A stretch of DNA of 64,000 nucleotides from Paraburkholderia solitsugae. GTDB taxonomy: Bacteria; Pseudomonadota; Gammaproteobacteria; Burkholderiales; Burkholderiaceae. Each line of letters begins with the position of its first letter. The first letter of the stretch is position 1. The stretch covers positions 1 through 64,000 of the forward strand of contig NZ_WOEY01000042.1 in the NCBI RefSeq assembly GCF_013177695.1. The letters run 5' to 3'. Position numbers and translations under genes: made by a program. The notes under the pieces were generated by a model. The model was not told where the DNA came from and ran no database searches. It saw only the letters and a list, made by a program, of their open reading frames with translations. Below, piece by piece: positions 57,050 to 64,000 of this stretch.

Positions 57050-59453
57050 AGTGCGCCGCGACACCAGTGTCAGCAGCATCGTCGTGCGCGTGCTGGTGTC
57101 CACGGTCGCCGTAACGGCCGTGCTGCTGCTCGTGCTGCTTGCAGCGGCGAGCGCGAATACCGAATTTTTCGACCGCTATTACCAGTGGTTGTACGCGGCC
57201 AACCTCATTGTCGCGATGATCTTTTTGCTGGTGGTGGCGACGCTCGTCATCATCATCATTGCCCGGCTTAAAAAAGGTAAGTTCGGCACGCGGCTGTTAG
57301 CGAAACTCGCGTTCTTCATGGCGCTGGTCGGCGTGGTGCCGGGGGGCATCATTTACGTCGTCTCGTACCAGTTCGTATCGCGCAGTATCGAGTCGTGGTT
57401 CGACGTGAACGTCGAAACCGCGCTGACCTCGGGCCTGAATCTCGGCCGCGGCATGCTCGACGCGTCGCTGTCCGATCTGCAGACCAAGGGCCGCTTGATG
57501 TCCGAGCAGCTGGCGAGCGCAGATGCCGCCGGCACCACGCTCACGCTCCTGCGCTTGCGCGATCAGTTCGGCGTGCAGGACGCGACGATCGTCGAACCCA
57601 CGCGCAGCATGTCGGGCGCGACACCGGACATGCATGTGGTGGCGCAGGCATCCGGCAATTACGCGACGCTCTTGACGACTGACTTGCCCACGCCGTTGAT
57701 GATCGATCAGGCGCGTGGCCGCGGCTATGCGGCGATCGAGGGTGAAGTCGATGGCGATCCGAACGCGCATGGCGGCAAGGGTGCGCTGCGGCTGCGCGTC
57801 GTGCAGCGCATTCCCGATTCGAACGCGTCGCTGCTGCAGCCTACCGAACGTTTTCTGCAACTCACGCAGCCGGTGTCGCCCACGCTCGCGCGCAACGCCG
57901 ATGCCGTGCAGCGTGCGTATCGCGAGTATCAGGAAAAGGCGCTGGGCCGCACTGGCTTGCGCAAGATGTATATCGGCACGCTGACGCTTGCGCTGTTCCT
58001 CGCTACCTTCATCGCGATGATGCTGGCGCTCGCACTCGGCAATCAGCTTGCGCGGCCGTTGTTCCTGCTTGCGCAGGGCACCAAGGAAGTGACCGAAGGC
58101 GACTACACGCCAAAACGCGAAATCAAGTCGCGCGACGAACTGGGCTTCCTCACGCAGTCGTTTAACGCGATGACGCGGCAGTTGTCCGAAGCGCGCGCGG
58201 CGGTCGAGAACAACCGCATCGCGCTCGAGCATTCGAAGGCCTATCTGGAAAGCATTCTCGCGAACCTGACCGCGGGCGTGTTCGTATTCGACCGGCAGTT
58301 CCGCCTCACTACCGCGAACCGCGGCGCTGAGCGCATTTTCCGTCAGCAGTTCCAGGAAGTGCTGGGTTCGGCGCTTGAGCAGATCGGCGTATTGAGCGAA
58401 TTCGGTGGAATGGTGCGCAAGGCCTTTGCCGATCGCGAGGCCGCGAGCGGCGACGGTCACGATGATCGGGGCCACTGGCAGCAGCAGTTTTCGGTGCAGG
58501 TGCCGGGCGAAACCGAGCCGCTCACCTTGCTCGTGCGCGGCGCGCGTCTGGTGTCCGCCACCGACCGCGATGCGGAAGACATGCAGACCTCCGGCTACGT
58601 CGTCGTGTTCGACGATATTTCGGACGTGATCTCCGCGCAGCGTTCGATCGCCTGGGGCGAAGTGGCGCGTCGTCTCGCGCACGAGATCAAGAATCCGCTC
58701 ACGCCGATTCAGCTGTCCGCCGAGCGTTTGCAGATGAAGCTTGCCGACAAGCTGTCGCCGTCGGATGCCGATGTGCTGAAGCGCGGCGCGACCACCATCG
58801 TCAATCAGGTCGCGGCGATGAAACAGATGGTCGACAATTTCCGCGACTATGCGCGTACGCCGCCGGCGGTGCTCGCGCATCTGCAACTGAACGAACTGGT
58901 CAGCGAGGTGCTGACGCTGTACGGTATCGAGGAAGGCAAGGGTGCGATTCAGGTGGAACTTGCGGACTTGCCGGCGATTCGCGGTGACGCGACGCAATTG
59001 CGTCAGGTAATTCACAACCTGCTGCAGAATGCGCAGGATGCCGTGGCCGACGTCGAACAGCCGCGAGTGTTGCTCGAGACGAGGACAGTAGAATACGGAG
59101 ACCCCGACGCGGAAGGCAAAGTACACGTCGCGGTACGTCTGACGGTATCGGATAACGGACCGGGCTTCCCCGCGCGTATCCTCACACGTGCATTCGAACC
59201 TTATGTGACGACCAAGGCCAAAGGTACGGGTCTCGGTCTTGCGATGGTCAAGAAGATCGTCGACGAACACGGTGCGCGCATCGACATTCGCAACCGCATG
59301 AAAGCGGGCGATGTGATCGAAGGCGCGCAGATTTCGATTCTCTTCCTTCAATTGGCAGACGATGCCGCAGCACCTGGAGCAGGGCTGCGGCCGGCGCATG
59401 GCAATGCGTCGCAGGGAACGACAAAAGCAACAGTGCAGACAAGGGCAGCGTAA
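57039..59453 (+). CDS. NtrY-like sensor histidine kinase
   Basis: This 804-residue kinase has two or three N-terminal membrane segments (about 15-40, 50-75, 88-110), a periplasmic loop, a further membrane segment (about 310-335), a HAMP domain, a PAS-like region (about 400-500), the H-box ARRLAHEIKNPLTPIQLSAER (about 545-565; phosphorylated His) and ATPase domain (DNGPGFPARIL, TGLGLAMVKKIVDEHGA). NtrY-type kinases act in nitrogen or redox regulation. The GTG at 57039 overlaps the DUF4390 stop; its partner regulator follows directly. Confidence 0.93.
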   Translation: MLNRVRRDTSVSSIVVRVLVSTVAVTAVLLLVLLAAASANTEFFDRYYQWLYAANLIVAMIFLLVVATLVIIIIARLKKGKFGTRLLAKLAFFMALVGVVPGGIIYVVSYQFVSRSIESWFDVNVETALTSGLNLGRGMLDASLSDLQTKGRLMSEQLASADAAGTTLTLLRLRDQFGVQDATIVEPTRSMSGATPDMHVVAQASGNYATLLTTDLPTPLMIDQARGRGYAAIEGEVDGDPNAHGGKGALRLRVVQRIPDSNASLLQPTERFLQLTQPVSPTLARNADAVQRAYREYQEKALGRTGLRKMYIGTLTLALFLATFIAMMLALALGNQLARPLFLLAQGTKEVTEGDYTPKREIKSRDELGFLTQSFNAMTRQLSEARAAVENNRIALEHSKAYLESILANLTAGVFVFDRQFRLTTANRGAERIFRQQFQEVLGSALEQIGVLSEFGGMVRKAFADREAASGDGHDDRGHWQQQFSVQVPGETEPLTLLVRGARLVSATDRDAEDMQTSGYVVVFDDISDVISAQRSIAWGEVARRLAHEIKNPLTPIQLSAERLQMKLADKLSPSDADVLKRGATTIVNQVAAMKQMVDNFRDYARTPPAVLAHLQLNELVSEVLTLYGIEEGKGAIQVELADLPAIRGDATQLRQVIHNLLQNAQDAVADVEQPRVLLETRTVEYGDPDAEGKVHVAVRLTVSDNGPGFPARILTRAFEPYVTTKAKGTGLGLAMVKKIVDEHGARIDIRNRMKAGDVIEGAQISILFLQLADDAAAPGAGLRPAHGNASQGTTKATVQTRAA

Positions 59454-60143
59454 ATGGCAACCATCCTGGTGGTAGATGATGAAATGGGCATCCGGGAATT
59501 GCTCTCGGAGATCCTGAGCGACGAGGGACATGTCGTGGAGGCCGCGGAAAACGCGCAGGAAGCGCGCGAATTCCGCTTGCGCCAGGCGCCGGACCTGGTG
59601 CTGCTCGACATCTGGATGCCCGATACCGACGGCGTGACCTTGCTGAAGGAGTGGGCGGCGCAAGGGCAGCTGACCATGCCGGTGATCATGATGTCCGGTC
59701 ACGCAACGATCGATACGGCGGTCGAAGCGACCAAGATCGGCGCACTCAACTTCCTCGAGAAGCCGATTGCCTTGCAGAAGTTGTTGAAGGCCGTCGAGCA
59801 GGGCCTTGCGCGCGGCAATGCGGCGGGTGCGCCGGGGGGCGCGGTCGCCAAGCCGGCGTTGCCGGTCAGCGCTTCGGCCGTGGCATCGGCGGCTGCATTA
59901 CCGATGCTGTCGACGGATGGCATCGGCAGCGGCGCGTTGGCCGCGCAAACGGCGTCGATTTCCTTCGACATCCCGTTGCGCGATGCGCGTGATGCGTTCG
60001 AGCGCGCTTACTTCGAATATCACCTCGCACGTGAGAATGGCAGCATGACGCGTGTCGCTGAAAAGACAGGCCTGGAGCGCACGCACTTGTATCGCAAGCT
60101 CAAGCAGCTCGGCGTCGATCTCGGCAAGAACAAAGGGGAGTGA
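59454..60143 (+). CDS. NtrX-like response regulator lacking the AAA+ domain
   Basis: This 229-residue protein has a receiver domain (about 1-120; phosphorylation Asp52 in LLDIWMPD) and a C-terminal Fis-type helix-turn-helix (about 180-225; MTRVAEKTGLERTHLYRKLKQLG). Between them lies a low-complexity Ala/Gly linker instead of the sigma-54-activating AAA+ domain of classical NtrX. So it cannot directly activate sigma-54 promoters and must act as a simple DNA-binding regulator. It is paired with the kinase directly upstream. Confidence 0.92.
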   Translation: MATILVVDDEMGIRELLSEILSDEGHVVEAAENAQEAREFRLRQAPDLVLLDIWMPDTDGVTLLKEWAAQGQLTMPVIMMSGHATIDTAVEATKIGALNFLEKPIALQKLLKAVEQGLARGNAAGAPGGAVAKPALPVSASAVASAAALPMLSTDGIGSGALAAQTASISFDIPLRDARDAFERAYFEYHLARENGSMTRVAEKTGLERTHLYRKLKQLGVDLGKNKGE

Positions 60144-60239
60144 ACGGTCGAGCAAGGCGCGCAGGTTCGGGCCCGGCAGATTTTTTCGAGAAGGGGCTTG
60201 CCGTGGTGCTGACCCTTTGATATCATTTCGTTCTTCGTT

Positions 60240-60315
60240 GGCCCGGTAGCTCAGTTGGTAGAGCAGCGGATTGAAAATCCGCGTGTCGATGGTTCGATTC
60301 CGTCCCAGGCCACCA
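60240..60315 (+). tRNA. tRNA-Phe (anticodon GAA)
   Basis: It starts GGCCCGGTAGCTCAGTTGG; the anticodon loop TTGAAAA gives GAA. CCA is encoded. The acceptor stem GGCCCGG/CCAGGCC has one C-A mismatch at the fifth pair; all other stems are intact. Confidence 0.95.
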
Positions 60316-60321
60316 GGATTC

Positions 60322-60360
60322 AGCCCCAGGAAATCGCAAGATTCCTGGGGCTTTTCCTTT
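60322..60360 (+). terminator. terminator of tRNA-Phe
   Basis: AGCCCCAGGAA and TTCCTGGGGCT pair around a short loop, followed by TTTCCTTTT. Confidence 0.9.
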
Positions 60361-60753
60361 TCTGATGGCATTCGTGGCGGTATGGTTTGCTTGCCGCTGC
60401 GGCAGGGCGTGCTCGGCGGTATTGGGCGTCGCGTGATAAAATCGCGCCAGTTCAAGGACTTGCATGCGAGCGCGCGGTCGGCGCTCCACTGGCGCGTCAC
60501 CGCACCAAACACGTCTTTTCGTATCCTGAAGCTGGGCCTTTTGCGCACGCTGCGGCAGCACGGCAAGGCTGCAACAGGTGCCGAACCCTTCGCCCGACGA
60601 TTAACGGTATAAGCGCCCAGCGACTCTGCATGCGGAAGGCGCGGCCTATACTGCTTTGGGCTGGCAGCAATGCCGGCACGCGTCGCGCCGCGTTGCTTGC
60701 ATGGCGCACCTCGCGCAGCGCGACGTGACACTCATCATTCACGGAGTTTCACG
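60361..60753. other. spacer before queC
   Basis: About 390 bases with no visible gene. A TATACT (about 60651) may be a -10 box. No preQ1 riboswitch fold was recognised by eye. The queC ribosome site ACGGAG is at 60741-60746. Confidence 0.45.
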
Positions 60754-61485
60754 GTGATCCGTAAAGACGCTAAACGTAGCGCTCTGGTGCTGTTTTCCGG
60801 CGGCCAGGATTCCGCCACGTGCCTCGCCTGGGCGCTCGAACGTTACGAAACGGTTGAGACGCTGGGCTTCGATTACGGCCAGCGGCACCGAGTCGAACTC
60901 GAATGCCGCGAAGGGTTTCGCAACGCAGTGACGCGGGCATTTCCGGCTTGGGCCGACCGCCTCGGTGAAGATCATATGATCGACCTCGCCGTGCTCGGTT
61001 CGATCAGCGATACCGCGATGACGCGCGAAATCGAGATTCACGCCACGGCGAACGGCTTGCCGAATACGTTCGTACCGGGCCGCAATCTGATGTTCATGAC
61101 GATCGCAGCAGCCATCGCCTATCGGCGCGGATTGCAGGTGCTGGTCGGTGGGATGTGCGAGACGGACTTCTCGGGCTACCCCGATTGCCGCGACGACACG
61201 ATGAAGGCATTACAGGTCGCGTTGAACCTCGGCATGGACACGCGCTTCCTGCTCGAAACGCCGCTGATGTGGCTCGACAAGGCCGACACATGGCGTCTCG
61301 CGCACGAGTTGGGCGGTGACGAACTGGTTGAACTGGTGCGCGTCGAAACGCACACCTGCTATGTTGGCGAGCGTGCCGAACTGCATTCATGGGGTTTCGG
61401 CTGCGGCGAATGCCCGGCGTGCCGTTTGCGCAAGCGCGGTTATGAAGCGTATCTGACCGGCGAGAAGGTGACCGAACCGGTCTGA
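60754..61485 (+). CDS. queC: 7-cyano-7-deazaguanine synthase
   Basis: This 243-residue enzyme makes preQ0 in queuosine synthesis. The PP-loop motif [14 protein letters not shown] is near the N-terminus (about 14-27), and zinc ligands are in [17 protein letters not shown] (about 216-232). The start is GTG at 60754, seven bases after GGAG; the longer frame to 60670 is a leader without support. First gene of the queC-queE-queD operon. Confidence 0.95.
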   Translation: MIRKDAKRSALVLFSGGQDSATCLAWALERYETVETLGFDYGQRHRVELECREGFRNAVTRAFPAWADRLGEDHMIDLAVLGSISDTAMTREIEIHATANGLPNTFVPGRNLMFMTIAAAIAYRRGLQVLVGGMCETDFSGYPDCRDDTMKALQVALNLGMDTRFLLETPLMWLDKADTWRLAHELGGDELVELVRVETHTCYVGERAELHSWGFGCGECPACRLRKRGYEAYLTGEKVTEPV

Positions 61486-61577
61486 CGGTCTCACGACAGT
61501 TTTACGCTGCGCTGGCGCACCGTGCGAACGGGTGCAGCGCAGGCAATTATTTTCAGGAACACAAGGCAGAAAGCAGC

Positions 61578-62210
61578 ATGACTTACGCGGTCAAGGAAAT
61601 CTTCTACACATTGCAGGGCGAGGGCGCGAATGCCGGGCGTCCGGCCGTGTTCTGCCGGTTCGCCGGCTGCAATCTGTGGTCGGGCCGCGAAGAAGATCGT
61701 GCCGAAGCCGTATGCCGCTTCTGCGATACGGACTTTGTCGGGACTGACGGCGAGAACGGCGGCAAGTACCGCACGGCTGAAGAACTGGTGCAGATGATCG
61801 CGTCGCAATGGCCGGAAGGCGAGGGCGAGCGCTTCGTGGTGTGCACGGGCGGTGAACCAATGCTGCAGATCGACCAGCCGTTTGTCGACGCGCTGCACGC
61901 CGCTGGCTTCGAAATTGCTATCGAAACCAACGGCTCGCTGCCGGTACTCGAGACGATCGACTGGATCTGTGTGAGCCCGAAGGCCGACGCACCGCTCGTC
62001 GTCACCAAGGGCAACGAACTGAAGGTCGTGATTCCGCAGGACAACCAGCGCTTGTCCGAGTATGCGAAGCTCGACTTCGAGTATTTCCTCGTCCAGCCGA
62101 TGGACGGCCCGTCGCGCGACCTCAACACGAAGCTCGCGATCGACTGGTGCAAACGCCATCCGCAATGGCGCCTGTCGATGCAGACCCACAAGTATCTGAA
62201 CATTCCCTGA
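61578..62210 (+). CDS. queE: 7-carboxy-7-deazaguanine synthase
   Basis: This 210-residue radical SAM enzyme converts carboxytetrahydropterin to CDG. The cluster motif is C-X14-C-X2-C (AGC..VCRFCDTDF, about 31-49) instead of the usual CX3CX2C, as described for Burkholderia multivorans QueE. VVCTGGEPMLQ and IAIETNGS follow. It precedes queD by 6 bases. Confidence 0.95.
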   Translation: MTYAVKEIFYTLQGEGANAGRPAVFCRFAGCNLWSGREEDRAEAVCRFCDTDFVGTDGENGGKYRTAEELVQMIASQWPEGEGERFVVCTGGEPMLQIDQPFVDALHAAGFEIAIETNGSLPVLETIDWICVSPKADAPLVVTKGNELKVVIPQDNQRLSEYAKLDFEYFLVQPMDGPSRDLNTKLAIDWCKRHPQWRLSMQTHKYLNIP

Positions 62211-62216
62211 TTTGCC

Positions 62217-62663
62217 GTGCTGACGATTACACGAAAACTCGAATTCGACGCGGGCCACCGCATCCCCGATCACCGCAGCCAGTGCCGTAATCTGCACGGC
62301 CATCGCTATGTGCTCGAAATCACGCTGCAAGGCGACCTGGTCGACACCGAAGGTGCGCCGGATCGCGGCATGGTGATGGACTTCGCCGACGTGAAGTCGC
62401 TCGCGGTCGAGCATCTGGTCGACAAGTGGGACCACGCGTTCCTCGTCTACGAAGGCGATACGCAGGTGCGCGGCTTTCTGGAAACCATGGCCGGTCACAA
62501 GACGGTCGTGCTCGATCGCATCCCCACTGTTGAAAATCTCGCCGCCGTTGCGTTCGATATCCTCGCGAACGTCTACGACGCGCATTACGGCGTGAATCTG
62601 CGTTTGCATAAGGTGCGTCTGTTCGAGACGCCGAACTGCTGGGCCGACGTGGTCCGCGACTGA
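62217..62663 (+). CDS. queD: 6-carboxytetrahydropterin synthase
   Basis: This 148-residue QueD enzyme makes the first pterin-like intermediate of queuosine from dihydroneopterin triphosphate. The zinc His residues are in DAGHRIP and CRNLHGHRY; the catalytic Cys is in QCRNLHGH; DHAFL and ETPNCWADV segments follow. GTG start at 62217. Ends the queCED group. Confidence 0.94.
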   Translation: MLTITRKLEFDAGHRIPDHRSQCRNLHGHRYVLEITLQGDLVDTEGAPDRGMVMDFADVKSLAVEHLVDKWDHAFLVYEGDTQVRGFLETMAGHKTVVLDRIPTVENLAAVAFDILANVYDAHYGVNLRLHKVRLFETPNCWADVVRD

Positions 62664-62877
62664 ACCCGGGCCGCACGACTTCATCCCGCGGCCCAACCCC
62701 CGCGTTATTGTCACGGTATGATCGCTCCGATAACCACACGGAGCGAGACATGCCGGTCACCGCATTGCGTTGCAGCAGGCATCCAGGCCACCACGGCCTT
62801 GGCGTTGGTTTGTTCTGCGACGCCAGTAGCCTCAACCGTGTTTCACGCGATGTGTCCCATCGCCAGGGAGCGCGGCA

Positions 62878-63660
62878 ATGAGTACCTTCACGAATCCCCT
62901 TAAACAACGTCTGAAAGAAGCCGATCCGCTGTTCGGCCTGTGGCTTTCGCTCGGCAGCGATGCTGCAGCCGAGGCGCTCGCGCATGCCGGTTTCGACTGG
63001 CTGCTGATCGACATGGAGCATGCGCCGAACGATAGCGGCGACGTTACGTCGCAATTGCGCGCGATTGCCGCCGCGCATCTGCCGAGCGAGCCGGTCGTGC
63101 GCGTGCCCGCCAGCGAGCCGTGGCTCATCAAGCGCGTGCTGGACGCCGGCGCCCGCACGCTGATGTTCCCGAATATCGAAACGGCGGAAGAGGCGGCACA
63201 GGCCGTGCGTCTGACGCAGTATCCGACCGCCGAGGCGCTCGACGGTCAGCGCGGTGTGGCCGGCGCGGTGCGAGCGGCTGCGTACGGCATGCGGCGCGAC
63301 TACGTGCAGACCGCCAACGCGCAGATCGCGACCATCGTGCAGATCGAGTCGGCGCGCGGCTTGCAGGAGGTGGAGAAGATCGCGGCGACGCCGGGCGTCG
63401 ATTGCCTGTTCGTCGGACCGGCCGATCTGGCTGCGAGCCTCGGCCACCTCGGCGATTCGAAGCATGCCGACGTGCAGGCGGCGATGGCGCGTATCGTCAG
63501 CGCCGCCGACAAAGCCGGTATCGCCACCGGAATTTTTGCTATGGATGCCGCGAGCGCAAAGCAGTCTCGCGATGCCGGTTTTCGTTTTATCGCCCTGGCC
63601 GCCGACGTCATGTGGATGTTGCGCGCGACCCGCCAGGCGTTGCAGGAGGTGAGGACATGA
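62878..63660 (+). CDS. HpcH/HpaI-family aldolase
   Basis: This 260-residue class II aldolase shows the typical FGLWLSLGS start, LLIDMEHAPND (metal-binding Glu/Asp; catalytic His), GARTLMFPNIETAEEA and the FVGPADLAASLG motif. It cleaves 2-keto-3-deoxy acids or 4-hydroxy-2-oxoacids to pyruvate and an aldehyde; the substrate is not defined. It overlaps the next gene by ATGA. Confidence 0.88.
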   Translation: MSTFTNPLKQRLKEADPLFGLWLSLGSDAAAEALAHAGFDWLLIDMEHAPNDSGDVTSQLRAIAAAHLPSEPVVRVPASEPWLIKRVLDAGARTLMFPNIETAEEAAQAVRLTQYPTAEALDGQRGVAGAVRAAAYGMRRDYVQTANAQIATIVQIESARGLQEVEKIAATPGVDCLFVGPADLAASLGHLGDSKHADVQAAMARIVSAADKAGIATGIFAMDAASAKQSRDAGFRFIALAADVMWMLRATRQALQEVRT

Positions 63661-64000
63661 CGGGGATGGTGCAGTGCGTCGCGATGCGTCTGACGGTCGC
63701 AGCGGCGTTGATGGTGGGTGTGACGGCGTATGCGCAGGACAATCACGTCGCGAAGTCGAACGATCCGGAGACGCAAACCGCGGTCGCCGATTACAACGCC
63801 GGCAATCTGGGCCAGGCGCTTGCCGAGTTCCATAAAGCGGCCGAGCGCGGCAGCCGGCTTGCCGAGTTCAACTACGCGATGATGCTGCTCAACGGTGAAG
63901 GCACCCCAGCCAACGTCGACGAAGGCAAGAAGTGGCTGCGCAAAGCCGCCGACGCCAACATGTCGCACGCGCAGTACGTGTACGGCAAGATGTACGACGA
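63657..64000 (+). CDS. Sel1-repeat secreted protein (partial)
   Basis: The ATG overlaps the aldolase stop (ATGA). The first ~25 residues form a signal peptide ending AYAQ-DNH. Then begin Sel1/TPR-type repeats (YNAGNLGQALAEFHKAAERGS, FNYAMMLLNGEGT, EGKKWLRKAADANMSHAQYVYG). The gene continues beyond the window. Its role is unknown; such proteins often mediate protein contacts in the envelope. Confidence 0.85.
   Translation, partial: MTGMVQCVAMRLTVAAALMVGVTAYAQDNHVAKSNDPETQTAVADYNAGNLGQALAEFHKAAERGSRLAEFNYAMMLLNGEGTPANVDEGKKWLRKAADANMSHAQYVYGKMYD

Noticed and set aside
57297..59702. Very long open frame (801 codons) on the minus strand opposite the sensor kinase
   Set aside because: It is a GC-bias shadow of the kinase gene, Arg/His rich with no family features, while the plus-strand kinase has all motifs.
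60240..60360. tRNA-Phe as integration site of an island
   Set aside because: No integrase gene, no repeat of the tRNA 3' end seen downstream; flanking genes are core.
61491..63465. Long minus-strand frames opposite queE/queD and the aldolase
   Set aside because: Opposite strongly identified genes; no motif or ribosome site.

Overview
The window is GC-rich Burkholderiaceae-type DNA, most likely a Paraburkholderia chromosome. The grounds are the dprA / def-fmt-htpX-rsmB-ntrYX gene order, QueE with the CX14CX2C cluster motif described for Burkholderia multivorans, GTP-dependent PEP carboxykinase, and the style of the eut, PadR and LysE genes. The species cannot be fixed from sequence alone.

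Region 1 (about 1-19,300) is an accessory island. After the end of an unidentified gene and a MazG-like pyrophosphohydrolase comes a roughly 1 kb gene-poor stretch. An orphan type VI secretion cargo module follows: vgrG, a Tle3-type phospholipase effector, a Tla3-type (DUF2875) adaptor, a small membrane protein and a PAAR tip protein. A decayed second vgrG 5' end follows it. Next is a retron-type reverse transcriptase gene (minus strand) whose N-terminal region is cut off by an in-frame TGA directly before its ATG. Then comes a complete Wadjet anti-plasmid operon (jetABCD, minus strand). A Fic-family AMPylase gene, with two strong palindromes at its start, is divergent from it. The island therefore combines an anti-competitor weapon with two kinds of anti-mobile-element system. 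It ends in a spacer with two consensus DnaA boxes.

Region 2 (about 19,600-28,000) handles ethanolamine: an AraC/GyrI-like regulator, ethanolamine permease, EutB and EutC, then a DUF779 protein and an acetaldehyde-type aldehyde dehydrogenase divergent from an EutR-like AraC regulator. EutBC makes ammonia and acetaldehyde, which the dehydrogenase oxidises to acetate.

Region 3 (about 28,000-46,600) is mixed core and accessory metabolism: a cadmium/zinc/lead P-type ATPase with an exceptionally His-rich N-terminus and its MerR-type regulator, a zinc-ribbon protein, DbpA helicase, an aminotransferase with an amino-acid-binding protein, a PadR/FAD-monooxygenase pair, AraC and LysE genes, a YecA-like SEC-C protein, tRNA-Lys(CUU), a thioesterase/patatin pair, a D-2-hydroxyacid dehydrogenase and pckG divergent around a perfect CRP-type palindrome, and a LysR regulator.

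Region 4 (about 46,600-64,000) is conserved housekeeping: topB, a thioredoxin, dprA, def-fmt, a LysE exporter, htpX, rsmB-DUF4390-ntrY-like-ntrX-like, tRNA-Phe(GAA), the queuosine precursor operon queC-queE-queD, an HpcH/HpaI aldolase and the start of a Sel1-repeat protein cut by the window end.

The most noteworthy items are the split retron-type RT with its structured upstream region, the Tle3-Tla3 module that lacks a standard Tli3 gene, the nested palindromes at the Fic start, and several near-perfect operator palindromes.
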